Shown one piece after another: positions 28,564 to 39,429 of a DNA stretch of 64,000 bases. The position numbers and the translations under genes were made by a program. The first letter of the stretch is position 1. Every line of letters begins with the position of its first letter. The notes beneath the pieces were generated by a model, which was given only the letters and a program-made list of their open reading frames with translations, did no database searches and was not told the origin of the DNA. The stretch comes from Gracilaria domingensis (Eukaryota > Rhodophyta > Florideophyceae > Gracilariales > Gracilariaceae), in NCBI GenBank assembly GCA_022539475.1, contig VCMS01000212.1:62001-126000 (forward strand). Direction: 5' to 3'.

Positions 28564-30939
28564 ATGGGAGGATCCAAGAGAAGCAGAAGTGGGAGAAGAA
28601 GGGTAAACCCTGGTGTAAATAAAGTTTCCGGGAGACAAAGGGAAGAAGCAGAAATAGCCAGAGTGGAACAGTCTCTTAAAGATATACCTCGATATTCTGA
28701 CCGGTTTCAGCTCTTCCGTGTGAACAGAAGGCAGAGGGCAAAACAGATTCTAGCGGAGAGTGAGAAAGAAAAAGAAGCGCCCTTAGAACATCAAATCTTC
28801 AAATCAACCAGCTTCACTGAATTTCCGCTTTCTTCTCGAACCCTGGATGGGTTGGCAGCAGCGAATTTTACCGAGCTAACTGGAATTCAGAGGACTGCTA
28901 TTCCTCAGGCTCTTGCTGGAAGAGATATTCTAGCAGCAGCCCCAACAGGCTCTGGGAAAACGCTTGCGTTTTTGGTCCCAGCACTGGAGGCTTTATGGCG
29001 GAAGAAGTGGAACACAATGGATGGCTTGGGGGCGTTGATCCTTAGTCCAACTAGGGAACTGGGAATCCAAATATTCGAAGTTCTTCGGTCAATTGGACGG
29101 CAGCATACAGTCTCAGCAGGGTTAGTAATTGGAGGAAAAGATTTTGAGGGAGAACGTGAAAAAGTCGCCCACATGAATGTCCTTGTCGCTACCCCCGGCC
29201 GTCTCTTGCACCACATGGATCACGTTGCTGAACTTGACTGTTCAAACCTTCAAGTCCTAATATTGGACGAAGCGGATCGAATTTTGGATATGGGCTTCGC
29301 TAAGACACTAGATGCAATTCTTGCGAATTTGCCTAAGGATCGGCAAACTATGCTGTTTTCTGCAACTCAAACAAAGAATGTGAAAGCGCTCGCTCGATTG
29401 TCCCTTAAGAATCCCGAATATGTTGCCATCAGTAGCGGACTGAATCAAGCCACTGAAAACGATGAGAAGGACAAACAAGAACGGGAAGAAGATGATTCGA
29501 ATGTGGTGAAAATTGTAGGCACACCTCAAGGTTTGACACAAACGTATGCAGTAGTACCAGCGCATGACAAGCTTTCGGTGCTCTGGTCGTTTATAAAAAC
29601 CCATCTCAAATCGAAGATGATCGTGTTCCTTGCCACAGGGAAGCAAGTTCGGTTTGTATTTGAGACGTTTTGTAAGTTACGTCCAGGAATGTCCCTTCTC
29701 CATATCCACGGAAACATGAAGCAACTCAAGCGAACAGATATGTACGACCTGTTTTGTCGTACGAAGTCCGCGGTTCTGTTCGCTACTGACGTGGCCAGTC
29801 GAGGCCTTGACTTTCCGGACGTGGAATGGGTCGTTCAAGTAGATTGCCCTGATGATGTGGGAACTTATGTTCATCGTGTTGGCAGGACAGCCAGGTTCAG
29901 AGCACAAGGTCGGGCGATGCTTTTCATAAGTGAAGGAAGTGAAGAAACATTTCTGAAACGCCTTGAAGCTAAAAACGTACCGCTTCGACATACCAAGCTC
30001 AACCCGCAACGTATAACGGACATAACACCAAGGATATCTGCCACAGTGGCAACAAATCAAGAGCTCAAGAAGCTTGCCCAAAGAGCCTTTATGTTCTACT
30101 TGAAGTCAGTATATCAACAGAGCGACAAGCAAGTTTTCAATGTGACCAAGGTCGATTACGAGAAGCTCGCTAAGAGCTATGGATTGTCGAATGTACCCAC
30201 GGTTTCGATAAGAAGCGAACCAGCTGATCAACAGCACAGGAAGCAAAAGTCAACGACCGTGTTTGGATACAGAGTTGTAGCGCGCAAAAAAGCGGAACAG
30301 CGTGACGAAACACCTATGAAGGGCAGTGACAACGACGAAAACAATGACCTGCTAACGATTCGGAAAGGAGGAAGTGATGGGATTCCTGACGGTATAGACG
30401 GCCCCAACGGTCCAAACCCGACACCAAGAGACGAAATTGGGAGAAGAAAACGGAAGAAACGGAAGCTCGATCTTGTCGGGAATCTGCCGAGCGCCAACAG
30501 AATAGTATTCACAGAAGAAGGACAGGCCGTGCGAGCTGGAGACATTATGGACACATCCTCCGATGAGGAAGCAAATGTTGTTGAGCATGATGGAATCGAC
30601 GATTACGCAGCCTCTGTTTCCAGGAGGTTGAAAAAGGCAGCTGCCGAGGATAAGAAAACCGAGCAAGAACGAGTGCAGTCTCTACATTCCTGTAGGAAAG
30701 CCAAAGAACGAGGTCGAAACAAGCTTATTAGCGATCGACCTGGGGATTCAATAATTAATTCAGACTCTAGTGAAGGTGAACAAGACGGATACTTAGGTTC
30801 CGATTATAAGGATCCAAATGACTCAGACTCAGGTCAATCAAGTACGAGTGATGAAATGAAGGGCCAGGATTCCACAAAAGCCGATGAAATGAAAGCTTTG
30901 ATGATTCTACAGGCGAGGAGCAAAGAAACCAGAACATGA
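28564..30939 (+). CDS. DDX10: DEAD-box RNA helicase DDX10/DBP4
   Basis: 791 residues in one exon. Nucleolar ATP-dependent RNA helicase of 18S rRNA processing (release of U14/U3 snoRNAs in yeast). Motifs in order: Q-motif region LTGIQRTAIPQAL, Walker A APTGSGKT (residues 126-133), PTRELGIQ, TPGRLLHH, DEAD (235-238), FSATQ, then the second RecA domain with HGNMKQLKRT, FATDVASRGLDFP and YVHRVGRTAR. After the core comes a DUF4217-like region (KKLAQRAFMFYLKSVY), then an acidic and basic low-complexity tail typical of DBP4. The basic N-terminus and this tail fit nucleolar location. ATG at 28564 is the first in frame. Confidence 0.95.
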   Translation: MGGSKRSRSGRRRVNPGVNKVSGRQREEAEIARVEQSLKDIPRYSDRFQLFRVNRRQRAKQILAESEKEKEAPLEHQIFKSTSFTEFPLSSRTLDGLAAANFTELTGIQRTAIPQALAGRDILAAAPTGSGKTLAFLVPALEALWRKKWNTMDGLGALILSPTRELGIQIFEVLRSIGRQHTVSAGLVIGGKDFEGEREKVAHMNVLVATPGRLLHHMDHVAELDCSNLQVLILDEADRILDMGFAKTLDAILANLPKDRQTMLFSATQTKNVKALARLSLKNPEYVAISSGLNQATENDEKDKQEREEDDSNVVKIVGTPQGLTQTYAVVPAHDKLSVLWSFIKTHLKSKMIVFLATGKQVRFVFETFCKLRPGMSLLHIHGNMKQLKRTDMYDLFCRTKSAVLFATDVASRGLDFPDVEWVVQVDCPDDVGTYVHRVGRTARFRAQGRAMLFISEGSEETFLKRLEAKNVPLRHTKLNPQRITDITPRISATVATNQELKKLAQRAFMFYLKSVYQQSDKQVFNVTKVDYEKLAKSYGLSNVPTVSIRSEPADQQHRKQKSTTVFGYRVVARKKAEQRDETPMKGSDNDENNDLLTIRKGGSDGIPDGIDGPNGPNPTPRDEIGRRKRKKRKLDLVGNLPSANRIVFTEEGQAVRAGDIMDTSSDEEANVVEHDGIDDYAASVSRRLKKAAAEDKKTEQERVQSLHSCRKAKERGRNKLISDRPGDSIINSDSSEGEQDGYLGSDYKDPNDSDSGQSSTSDEMKGQDSTKADEMKALMILQARSKETRT

Positions 30940-31016
30940 GGGATTACACTGTGTTGTGGTGTACCTGACAAATAGGTGGGTGTGACAAGTCGTGGCGAAA
31001 TACATGCATATCGTGC

Positions 31017-34000
31017 TTAACCTTTTGCCGGAGTAGATTGATAGAGGGTATCAGCAGCTGCTCTTTCTAGGTCTTGGTGTTGAACAATCCCAGGTTGGTG
31101 TTCGTCAAAGCCCATGGTGTCATAGTATGGTGTTGGTCGTGCCAAGTAGTTACTATCAGACTTTCTCTCAGCTGAAAACTCCACCACTGCCACAGCGAGT
31201 GGTCTCCCTCTGATCTTGTTAGTTGATGAGCTAGAGTAAGTATCAACCGTAACTGGGCGAATTGTAGTCCCTGAATCACTTTCGCTCTCTTGGACTCGCC
31301 CAATGTGCACTCGTTTTCTCTGCTTTTCCTTAACTATAGGTGTCGATTGCGAGTCGTGGCGATCAATTTTGTTGACGATTGTCGAATCCATGTTGTTCAG
31401 TCCAAATGAGTCGGAGGTTGCGGAACTTGGCATGGCAGTCGTATCAATGTAACGAACATTCTTTGGTGTCAACTTCTCAGACCCAGAACCTCGTTTGGCC
31501 GCTGGATTGGGCGCTTCCTCGAGAGGAACCGGTCCAGAGTTCTGTTCTCGACCTCGCCCTGTTTCTGCCAGACTGTTGGCCTCATAAAGATATGCAATCA
31601 AGTGGAACGTCCCCACGCTATCAACTCTGACCCGAATACAATGAATAAAATCCTCTTCATGAGCCACAAGCGCTCCGACGAAAATACGTTCTACCACTCC
31701 CACTAGTGAGGCTCTGTGCAGCTTTTCAGAATCGGCGTCAGCGTCGAGTTGTTTTAGTTCTACGTCAAGGACACAACTTTCGGGAAGTTGATGGTCGCCT
31801 AGATTTCGGACCAGAATCTGTACTGGCCAAAAACACCCGACTTGCACTTTGACCTGCGAAGAATACGGAATCTGTTCCCCGGGGTTCTCGTAATGCGGCG
31901 CTCGTCTCTTGCAATTCTTTTCGATTCGAAGCTGAACTTCTGCCAGTGCTGGCACAATGTTTGATAACGATCTGACGGCTTCGCCAAGCGGAATTTCAGT
32001 TGCCAATCTATTTCGGTGTACCAGTTTCCATAAGTCAAATGAAGTAAAGGGTAGTTTTCCCTTCCTTCCCAATGCCGGTAAACTCCATATCACTGTGAAA
32101 ATAACATCTTGACGGTTTGCTTCTTCACTCATAGCCAATGATGATCGCATTGACCTTGCTCGTATTTGGTTCAGTGTCTCTTGTGTCACATTGCATAGCA
32201 ACCGCGCTGAAGCCCCGCTCTCCACGAAACATTCCTCGCTTAAGATGGAGTCCATATTCATATTGTCTCGAACTGTTGCGTTTGATTGCTTCAATGCTTG
32301 CGATGACGAAACTTCCGCATCCACTTTGATAGTAGCTGGGGCTGCAACTTCATTCGAAACTTCGATAGCAAAAATGCATAGCCGTTGTCCTTCACAAGAA
32401 GACCATCTTTTGCGCGGATGATTGAGAAAAATGTTCACCTTCCGAATAACAACTGCAGGCTTGGAATTGATGCGCACAAAGCTCTTAGATTCTCGAATCA
32501 TGCCTTTGCTGTCTTCCCCTTCATACTCAACTTGTACGGATACTTTAGGTCCAGCTTGCAGTTTGCTCCCGAAAGGGTTTTCTTTGGCAATCAGGTTTGA
32601 ACACTTCCCAAGCACTTCAACGGTAAAGGACTTGATGTCACCAACATTTTCAAGACCTTCCCTTATATCTTGGTTGGAAAGATTGTTACTCGCAATATGA
32701 AGCACATCCGGATGACTGGATTTAACTTTACCTGATGCCCACTTTATCTTCACGGGCCCTGAGTTTTTCATTTCCACGAGGAAACTTCGGCTTTCCCCGT
32801 GAAACACGCACAAGGGCTTTCTTGGAGAAATCGATTCCATCGCTTCTCCATCCGAACTATAGCTCGTCAACGTTATCCTGGGCAGCTTATCGATAACATT
32901 TACCTGAAAACTCTGCCCATTTGTTGTCTTAGGACGTAGGATAACCAATACTCCGTCAAATAGGCGAACCAACAAACCCTCAATATGGAATGAGCCTGTT
33001 TGTTTTGGAACTACCTCAATGTTCCTTATCGACCCATTAGTCCCTTCTGTCAAAGGAATCGCAATGGTTTCCGATTTCGTCTTCGCAATTCTTTTGGACT
33101 CGTCCAGAAGCGCCCTAACCTCAGCTGCATGAGTGACACTTGATTGCTCTTCATCAACCCATATTCTCGAGGAAGACTCTGTTAGACTGATTGCAGACTT
33201 CGAGACAACCTCTGAAACAGAATCTTTTGCCTCATTTTCATCCGACATCAACACCGCAATGAGATCGACAACCAAATCTGTTGCAGTTCTGTTACAAAGG
33301 GACATCGAAACTTGGGCTGCTTCACCGCGCACCCACGTGACGGAACGACGTGCCGCGGCAGCGGCCCTTCGTCGCTCTTCGTTAATTTCAAAGGCATTGT
33401 ATATAAATGGACCAGCCTTCTGCACATCTGCCGCTACCCCTTTTGAAGAAGGTAGTTGACTTTCTTTCCTGCGTAAGAAGAGGTCTTGTGCTTGCAATGC
33501 CTGGATTTCACTAACATCAAGTATCTCACCAATTCCTGGCAAGAAAGGAGGCACATGCGCCTTTCGCAATGCAGTTACGATGATCTCATCCGTTTCCCGT
33601 CGTTTCTTTCGAGAAAGAGGAGAGATAATCAACGCTTCAGCGTACAAACGAGCAGCCGTAGTGGAATCACCTGCCCCTATGGCATGGTTTGCTGCCGTAA
33701 GGAGAAGTTTGCGGCTCAGGTCTGGCCATGATTTAAACCCTTGGGGACTCAACTGCCTCTCTGCAGCACTCATAAGCGCGACAGCTGAAGGCCAATTTGA
33801 TTGTGTGGCATACAGGTGACCTAGCCTGTATAAATACATTCCCGCTTTCCTCCTGCACCCCATACGTTCACTAAATCGAGCTAGAGCTTCCCACAAAGCC
33901 GCTCTCTTTTGAGCTCGAAGACCTTCACCTACAGTGGCTGCGTGTTCCGCAGCATCCAAAGCTTCCTTTCTGCGATTTGTCCACTTTCCAAGAAATTCAG

Positions 34001-35444
34001 CTAGTCTTAAAGCAGCTGCTGCTTCCGGTTCTGTGACGCGTTTCTTTTGGTAGAGTTTGAAGATTTCAGCGTAGTGGTCTATTAGACGATCACAGAAGCC
34101 GGAGTCGTTTAGTGACCCGCCCGCTCCCACGTAGAGCAGAACATGCGCAGCGGACCATGCTTCCATTGCGCCTGCTAACCATAGTCTGTCGCTGTTTGAT
34201 TTTGCTCTTTCAATGGCGGAGTTGTATTTCACTAACGCATCACCTGGTCTGCCCATCAACAGAAGATAATCTCCCTGTACCTTATCGAGTCTTCCAGGGC
34301 GCCGCTTCGAAAGCTTTGGTTGTCTGTCTACACCATGTCGCTCGTCAATTGGCGACAAAATCAGCTCAGCTGATGGGTTTTCCCGTTTCTTAAAGCAGTC
34401 TCGATCGATTACGCTCAAAAGGGTTGATGCACATTGATAAAGATGTGCGCGCACTTCAAGTCTTGTTTCCGGAACTTTTTGTTGCTCAGGTACGTAACCA
34501 ACTGAATAAAAGATGGGCATATCACCATTCTTTTCCGTGGCTAAATGTTCTTCTTCGACAAACGAGCGGTTATGTTCCTCATCGTGTGGGACGAATATAA
34601 TAAGTCGTTTCACCGGAGCATCCCTAAATTGACCCAGAGAAGAAACGAATTCCATTCGGGCTTCGTCAATAGCTTTCTCACGACCCTTAACGTTCTCACA
34701 GCTTGTTACATCCGCCACAGCAAAAACAGCCCAGACTCTACTAGAGTGGAAGGCATCCCATTCCGAAGGAGTTCGAGCAAGCAAACTGCCAAAGCTATCA
34801 CGGTGCAGAACTTCATATCGAAGACGAAAGCACGAATCTACGTCTGGACAGTTCAGATTCAAATCAGAGACATGGCCTAGGGCCACAGACGGCGCTGTTC
34901 TCGCTCGAGGCAAAGTAGAGGACTTCGCGACTGATAACGCACTCCCCCCAGAGGGAATGTCAAAACTGAGCTCCTTCGAAGGAGCCAAATCGGTGGGATC
35001 GTCAGAACTGGTCGGTGTGTTGTTGCTCTTGGGTGCTTTCGGAATATGTGCAGAAGCGCTGCCTTGAATCTTAGTTGAAGCTGCTGAAGCTGTATCACTT
35101 GCCGACAAGCTGGACACACTTCTTGATGAAACAGGTTTTAACGAGAGCAAAGTATTGCGTCGGTTGCCACGACTGGCCTCGCGCACGGAGGAACGAGATC
35201 GAAGAAGGGCAGACTCGTTCGCAGCAGCCCATGTCTGATATGCAGTTGGCATAGACGTATAGGTAGCGTTGGTAGATGCACGAGGAACTGCGCTGCGACG
35301 GGGTAATGCGCTGGTTGGGATCTCACGAAGCCATGTGAGATATGAGGTGAGCTCTTCAAATCGCTGATCAGAAAGTGCGGGTCCAGCTGGAATCAAGGCG
35401 ACCCGAACGCAGGCAAAATCGAGAAAGGATCCTCCGGTATCCAT
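31017..35444 (-). CDS. TRAPPC9: TRAPPC9/TRS120, TRAPPII complex subunit
   Basis: 1475 residues from the ATG at 35444 (MDTGGSFLDF). The N-terminal block CVRVALIPAGPALSDQRFEEL matches the start of Trs120/TRAPPC9, a scaffold subunit specific to TRAPPII, which activates Rab11/Rab1-type GTPases at the trans-Golgi. After a Ser-rich low-complexity insert (about 60-180) there is a TPR-like helical region with GDYLLLMGRPGDALVKYNSAIE and then long beta-sandwich segments typical of the family. The frame is open upstream to 35537 but without an ATG. The C-terminal 150 residues are disordered. The gene is convergent with DDX10, 77 bp apart. Confidence 0.88.
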   Translation of the reverse strand: MDTGGSFLDFACVRVALIPAGPALSDQRFEELTSYLTWLREIPTSALPRRSAVPRASTNATYTSMPTAYQTWAAANESALLRSRSSVREASRGNRRNTLLSLKPVSSRSVSSLSASDTASAASTKIQGSASAHIPKAPKSNNTPTSSDDPTDLAPSKELSFDIPSGGSALSVAKSSTLPRARTAPSVALGHVSDLNLNCPDVDSCFRLRYEVLHRDSFGSLLARTPSEWDAFHSSRVWAVFAVADVTSCENVKGREKAIDEARMEFVSSLGQFRDAPVKRLIIFVPHDEEHNRSFVEEEHLATEKNGDMPIFYSVGYVPEQQKVPETRLEVRAHLYQCASTLLSVIDRDCFKKRENPSAELILSPIDERHGVDRQPKLSKRRPGRLDKVQGDYLLLMGRPGDALVKYNSAIERAKSNSDRLWLAGAMEAWSAAHVLLYVGAGGSLNDSGFCDRLIDHYAEIFKLYQKKRVTEPEAAAALRLAEFLGKWTNRRKEALDAAEHAATVGEGLRAQKRAALWEALARFSERMGCRRKAGMYLYRLGHLYATQSNWPSAVALMSAAERQLSPQGFKSWPDLSRKLLLTAANHAIGAGDSTTAARLYAEALIISPLSRKKRRETDEIIVTALRKAHVPPFLPGIGEILDVSEIQALQAQDLFLRRKESQLPSSKGVAADVQKAGPFIYNAFEINEERRRAAAAARRSVTWVRGEAAQVSMSLCNRTATDLVVDLIAVLMSDENEAKDSVSEVVSKSAISLTESSSRIWVDEEQSSVTHAAEVRALLDESKRIAKTKSETIAIPLTEGTNGSIRNIEVVPKQTGSFHIEGLLVRLFDGVLVILRPKTTNGQSFQVNVIDKLPRITLTSYSSDGEAMESISPRKPLCVFHGESRSFLVEMKNSGPVKIKWASGKVKSSHPDVLHIASNNLSNQDIREGLENVGDIKSFTVEVLGKCSNLIAKENPFGSKLQAGPKVSVQVEYEGEDSKGMIRESKSFVRINSKPAVVIRKVNIFLNHPRKRWSSCEGQRLCIFAIEVSNEVAAPATIKVDAEVSSSQALKQSNATVRDNMNMDSILSEECFVESGASARLLCNVTQETLNQIRARSMRSSLAMSEEANRQDVIFTVIWSLPALGRKGKLPFTSFDLWKLVHRNRLATEIPLGEAVRSLSNIVPALAEVQLRIEKNCKRRAPHYENPGEQIPYSSQVKVQVGCFWPVQILVRNLGDHQLPESCVLDVELKQLDADADSEKLHRASLVGVVERIFVGALVAHEEDFIHCIRVRVDSVGTFHLIAYLYEANSLAETGRGREQNSGPVPLEEAPNPAAKRGSGSEKLTPKNVRYIDTTAMPSSATSDSFGLNNMDSTIVNKIDRHDSQSTPIVKEKQRKRVHIGRVQESESDSGTTIRPVTVDTYSSSSTNKIRGRPLAVAVVEFSAERKSDSNYLARPTPYYDTMGFDEHQPGIVQHQDLERAAADTLYQSTPAKG

Positions 35445-36372
35445 TCGTTCGCAGCGGAGAATAAAGTAAACCCGTTTTTCCTTGCTGAGAAGTTTGGGGA
35501 TGAGAACATAGACGGATGCGGCGTCCTCTTTGTACACAGCGGACTGTTGAGGAGTACTTCAACAGAGAAAGATGGTCACTTGCATTCCGTGGGGCTCGAC
35601 GGAGAGTTTAGGCGCACGCATCACGACGAGCGCGCCATTCGCACACGCATTTTGCGGAGGTCTGGGCGCGAGGATTTCAACCAGCATGTCGATGAAGCTC
35701 ACAGTGAACTCAAAAATTGCTCTGCGGACGCTCAGCGTCTCCTGCTGTTGTGACAGACAGATGGCTTGTCTGATGAGCATGCGCCGTGTTCACGCGCGTG
35801 ATTAGGTCAAAAAAACAGAAATCTCTACAAAAAGTTTCAGTAGAATTTCATGGGACGCTGAGTAACAGAAATTTCAGATTTACTGCAGCGCACTGCTGGC
35901 GAATTGGATCACACCGAGTGCACGCGAGCGCGGAGGTCACGCAAGGACTGGCGCCTGCGCCCGCCACCTTCCCCACAATCTGGCTACGCTCCACTTGCTC
36001 TGTGTAGGCGCCTTGTTCAATGCCCACCTCACCCACCCAAGCAACAGTCATGATCATGTGAGACGACTGTATGCAGCTTGTTGGGGCAAGCTGCGCGGCA
36101 CGAGGCATTCCCTCCGTAGCCTTATCTCTTCCGCAATAAAACTCATGTTCTCAACAAGAAACGTTTCGTTACTTCTTGAAAGGCAGTGAGCAACAATGAA
36201 CCTTAGTTGCAAGGGTGTACGTGGTGATGACATTGGCCCTCAGTTGTGCCAACTGGAAGTAGCATCGAAAAAGAAAAACTGCGATTGGACATGGGCAGAC
36301 ATTGGGCGTCGATTCCAGAAAAAATCCGACGCGCACGAAGACATGCAGAGTGATTGCGGACATTTTCCCCAG
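35445..36372. other. Intergenic region between TRAPPC9 and dihydroxyacetone kinase
   Basis: About 0.9 kb. Mirror-image frames at 35559-35805 on both strands look fortuitous, though a 5' exon of TRAPPC9 there cannot be excluded. No other feature. Confidence 0.45.
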
Positions 36373-38412
36373 CTAAGAGCGAGAAGCCTTGGCAATGGCA
36401 TTCATAACAGTGCAAACGAGAACGGATCCCGGATCAGGGTGGTTCAGTAACATACGGGAATCGACATTCTTGCTCCGACCAAATTTAGCTTTCGTCATGT
36501 GTTTCGTTGAATCACTCCCAACTTGAGCTGCCTGTGCAGCTTGAACTAAAGTTCCATTGGGAGTCGCCAAAACATCCGCAGCCGGTTTCAAGGAATCGAC
36601 AAGAGTTCGGTCACCTACATTTGCCCTACCATGTCGCATCACTGCATTCGTTCCTTCAACGAATGCATCTCGCCATAAAGGCGCCTTACTTTCTCCCGCT
36701 TGTTTCTTATAGTAAGATGCCATCTCCTGAAGAAATATGCGAGTGAAAATACCCATAGAGCCCCCAGAAGCCCCAGCTGAACTTGCTATCATAGAAAACA
36801 GCATATGGGGATTTCCAGCTGCTTGAGCATACCTTCCAGTTCTTAAATCCGTCTTTACTTTCTCACAGGCCTTACGAACTGAGATGATCACCAAATGAAG
36901 TACAGTTGAATATAAGTATCCGGTTAGTAGGAGTCAGTGCTTTCAAATTTTGATCATCATGACCATTGCAAGGTGTTTTTCATGTTCCGTACCTGTATCT
37001 CCCAGATCACCATCCCCCGTAAGCCGATCCAACGCTCCAAGCTCGTCACATTTTTCAAGCAAGGAATCAGCAATTGCTACTATGTAGTTTTCGGTTTGTA
37101 AGCTCAAATCACGTCCAGAGTCGCCAGCAGAAGATCCGGCGCTCAGCTCTATTACTTCCTTCGCACTAGAAGCACAACTAGCACCAAAGAACACAGGCCT
37201 CTCAGAAGGTGGCCCAATCTGAAATCCCTTAGACCACGATTCACACACAGTAGGCGCATGCAGCAGTTCTTCTACAATCGCATCTTTTTCAGAAAGGACG
37301 AGACAAGTAATTGAGACACCATTCATCTGTAGCGATGTCATAAACGAACCGCTAAACATGTGGACCGGATGCAAATTGCCGTTGATTACCTGACCATTGC
37401 CACTAAAGAGATAGTCTGCGATTCCCTCTGTAACAATAAGCATTTCACTCTTTGGCACTGCTCCCAAGTTGTTCACCATTATGGCCAGGCCTGTGCATAT
37501 TGAAACTAGTTCCTGCTTCCGACTCAAGGCAGTGTCCAGCCGTGAGCATATCCCGGACACTAGATTTCTGGTAAACGGAGTCGTGTTCTCGAGATGCAGA
37601 GACTGTCTTTCCGTTCCAGGTTCCCCGTGAATGCCCATACCAAGCTCAACTGGATATCGCCCAGGTTTATGCGCAGTCATATGTGCCAGTAGTCAAAGAA
37701 AGTTAGTCCTTCCTTGAAATAAGTGAGGAACGCGAGCACTGGTGAAGCAGATCTACTTACTTTCATCTTTTTGCAAGCGATTCTCGTCAACCTCATGCCC
37801 GGGAATCGTACAGGGGTCCAGAGCAACGCCATAGCTTACCATAGAAGCAGCTGCTTTCTCAGCGATCATTGTAACTTCATCTAATGACCTTCCTTGGTCG
37901 GCTGCTGCTCCTGCTATCTTGAGCACAAATATCGTCCCGGCAATTCCTCGTTTATCTGTTTGATGAGGCAGGGCTACATCATCCTCTACAAGAATCATTC
38001 TCACTGGCAATTCAGGATGTGACTGTTTGAGCTCTTGAATGGCTTCCCCAAAGTTGAGCTTGTCTCCCTGATAGTTCATCACAATAACCAAGATCCCGGT
38101 TGATTTTGGGGCGATTGCATGGAGCATTGCAGAAACCGCTGACGCCGAGGGTGATGCAAACACTTCTCCTGCTACAGCTGCCGTGAGCATACCTTCACCG
38201 ACGTAGCCCGCTGCCATAGGTTCATGCCCACTTCCTCCTCCGCTTACGACTGACACCCTTGGCTTATAAGATTCATCGGCAACGGTTGTGCGAATTGCTA
38301 CATAATGTTCGCCACTTGGATCGAGAAGCGAAACAAGGGAAGAGTTCAGAGCCAAGCCTCGCATTAGGTCTCGAACTACGGTATCCCGGCCATTAATGAA
38401 ACGTTTCGCCAT
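36373..38412 (-). CDS. Dihydroxyacetone kinase / triokinase (DAK), three exons
   Basis: Exons are 37761-38412, 36993-37649 and 36373-36878, giving 604 residues in frame. Introns are 111 and 114 nt; the second holds an exact TACTAAC. The DAK1 domain has GGGSGHEPMAAGYVG (substrate-binding His), PNYxGDxLNF-like MNYQGDKLNFGEA, and across intron 1 DEIELGMGIHGEPG, which confirms the junction. The C-terminal DAK2 ATP-binding domain has LTGDGDLGDT with the metal-binding aspartates at junction 2, then SMIASSAGASGGSMG and GRANVGDRTLVDSL. The enzyme phosphorylates dihydroxyacetone (and glyceraldehyde) with ATP. In animals the same family is TKFC, which also has FMN-cyclase activity; which role applies here is unknown. 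Confidence 0.94.
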
Positions 38413-39400
38413 ATCGCGGCCGAGAAGGAAATCGAACTCTTTGAAGAAGAGATATCAATGACTTTGAAAGAGTAGCAGATAATCCACACCTTTCCTTCCG
38501 ATTCTGCTTCTGAGGTTTCAGAAGAATTTGCTGGAGGAATGCGGGCAATGACGTTAAGTTGCTCTCTACAACGACGAATCACGCCAAATTCAGTTATGCG
38601 GTCTCTGAAACTCAAGACGTGATAGTGAAACCTGTGCGAAGGAAGAAGTGATAGACGGTAGCATGTAGCACTATGGCCATTAAGAGCCTTATCGCCAAGA
38701 TCTCAAGTTTTCACCCTTGCAGAAGCATTGGGAGATACAAGACACCTTGAAGCCTCGAAGTCGGAGGTGCCCCGAGATATCTGGGAACCGGCTAAGAATT
38801 CCGCAGCAATGTGGGACGAAGCAAAAATAGATTCTATCTCAATTTTGTTGATCTATGGAAGCACCAAGCGTGGAGCCGGTTTACTGCAGCGCAGACTCTG
38901 CGGTAACTGTACCACGGTACCGACGGTATGTGGTCCCGATTGGATTGTATGACTGTCATGCCAGGTGTTTCAAAGACGCGCCCGTCTGCAGCTGATGACA
39001 TTGCTGAGCACGAATGGACAAGCCGTTGTTCGTGGCGCTGCGTTGATGCCGCATCGAATTAAATTTGCAAATTTTGCGTTTTCCAACCAATGATCACCTG
39101 GCGGGACGAAACGAAACACGAACAGACGTAATAACTTATCCGCAGCCACCAGATTTTATTTGCACGCTGATCACTGATTGGTCACTTAGCGCACAGCGCG
39201 AGACTTGACAGGATCAACTACGAAAAGACATCTTCTCGCGCTGCAAAGTTTGCAAACACAAGCACCAGGTTGACAGCGTTGCCTGTCTGCCGCCGCCGCA
39301 GCGGCAAACGCGATGACTGCCTATCTCATTAGCAGCGTCACCGCGCGCAAAAGGCGTAAATAAAGGCTTCATTCATTCAAGCAACAGCAGCGACGGCAAC
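38413..39400. other. Intergenic region upstream of dihydroxyacetone kinase
   Basis: No supported gene; the first part should be the DAK promoter. Confidence 0.45.
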
Positions 39401-39429
39401 CCCCCAACACGACGAAACGCAGCAGCGGT

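Noticed and set aside
35559-35805. Open frames on both strands upstream of TRAPPC9
   Set aside because: Could be a 5' exon of TRAPPC9, but the family begins at the block already found, and no clean splice pair of normal intron length joins them.
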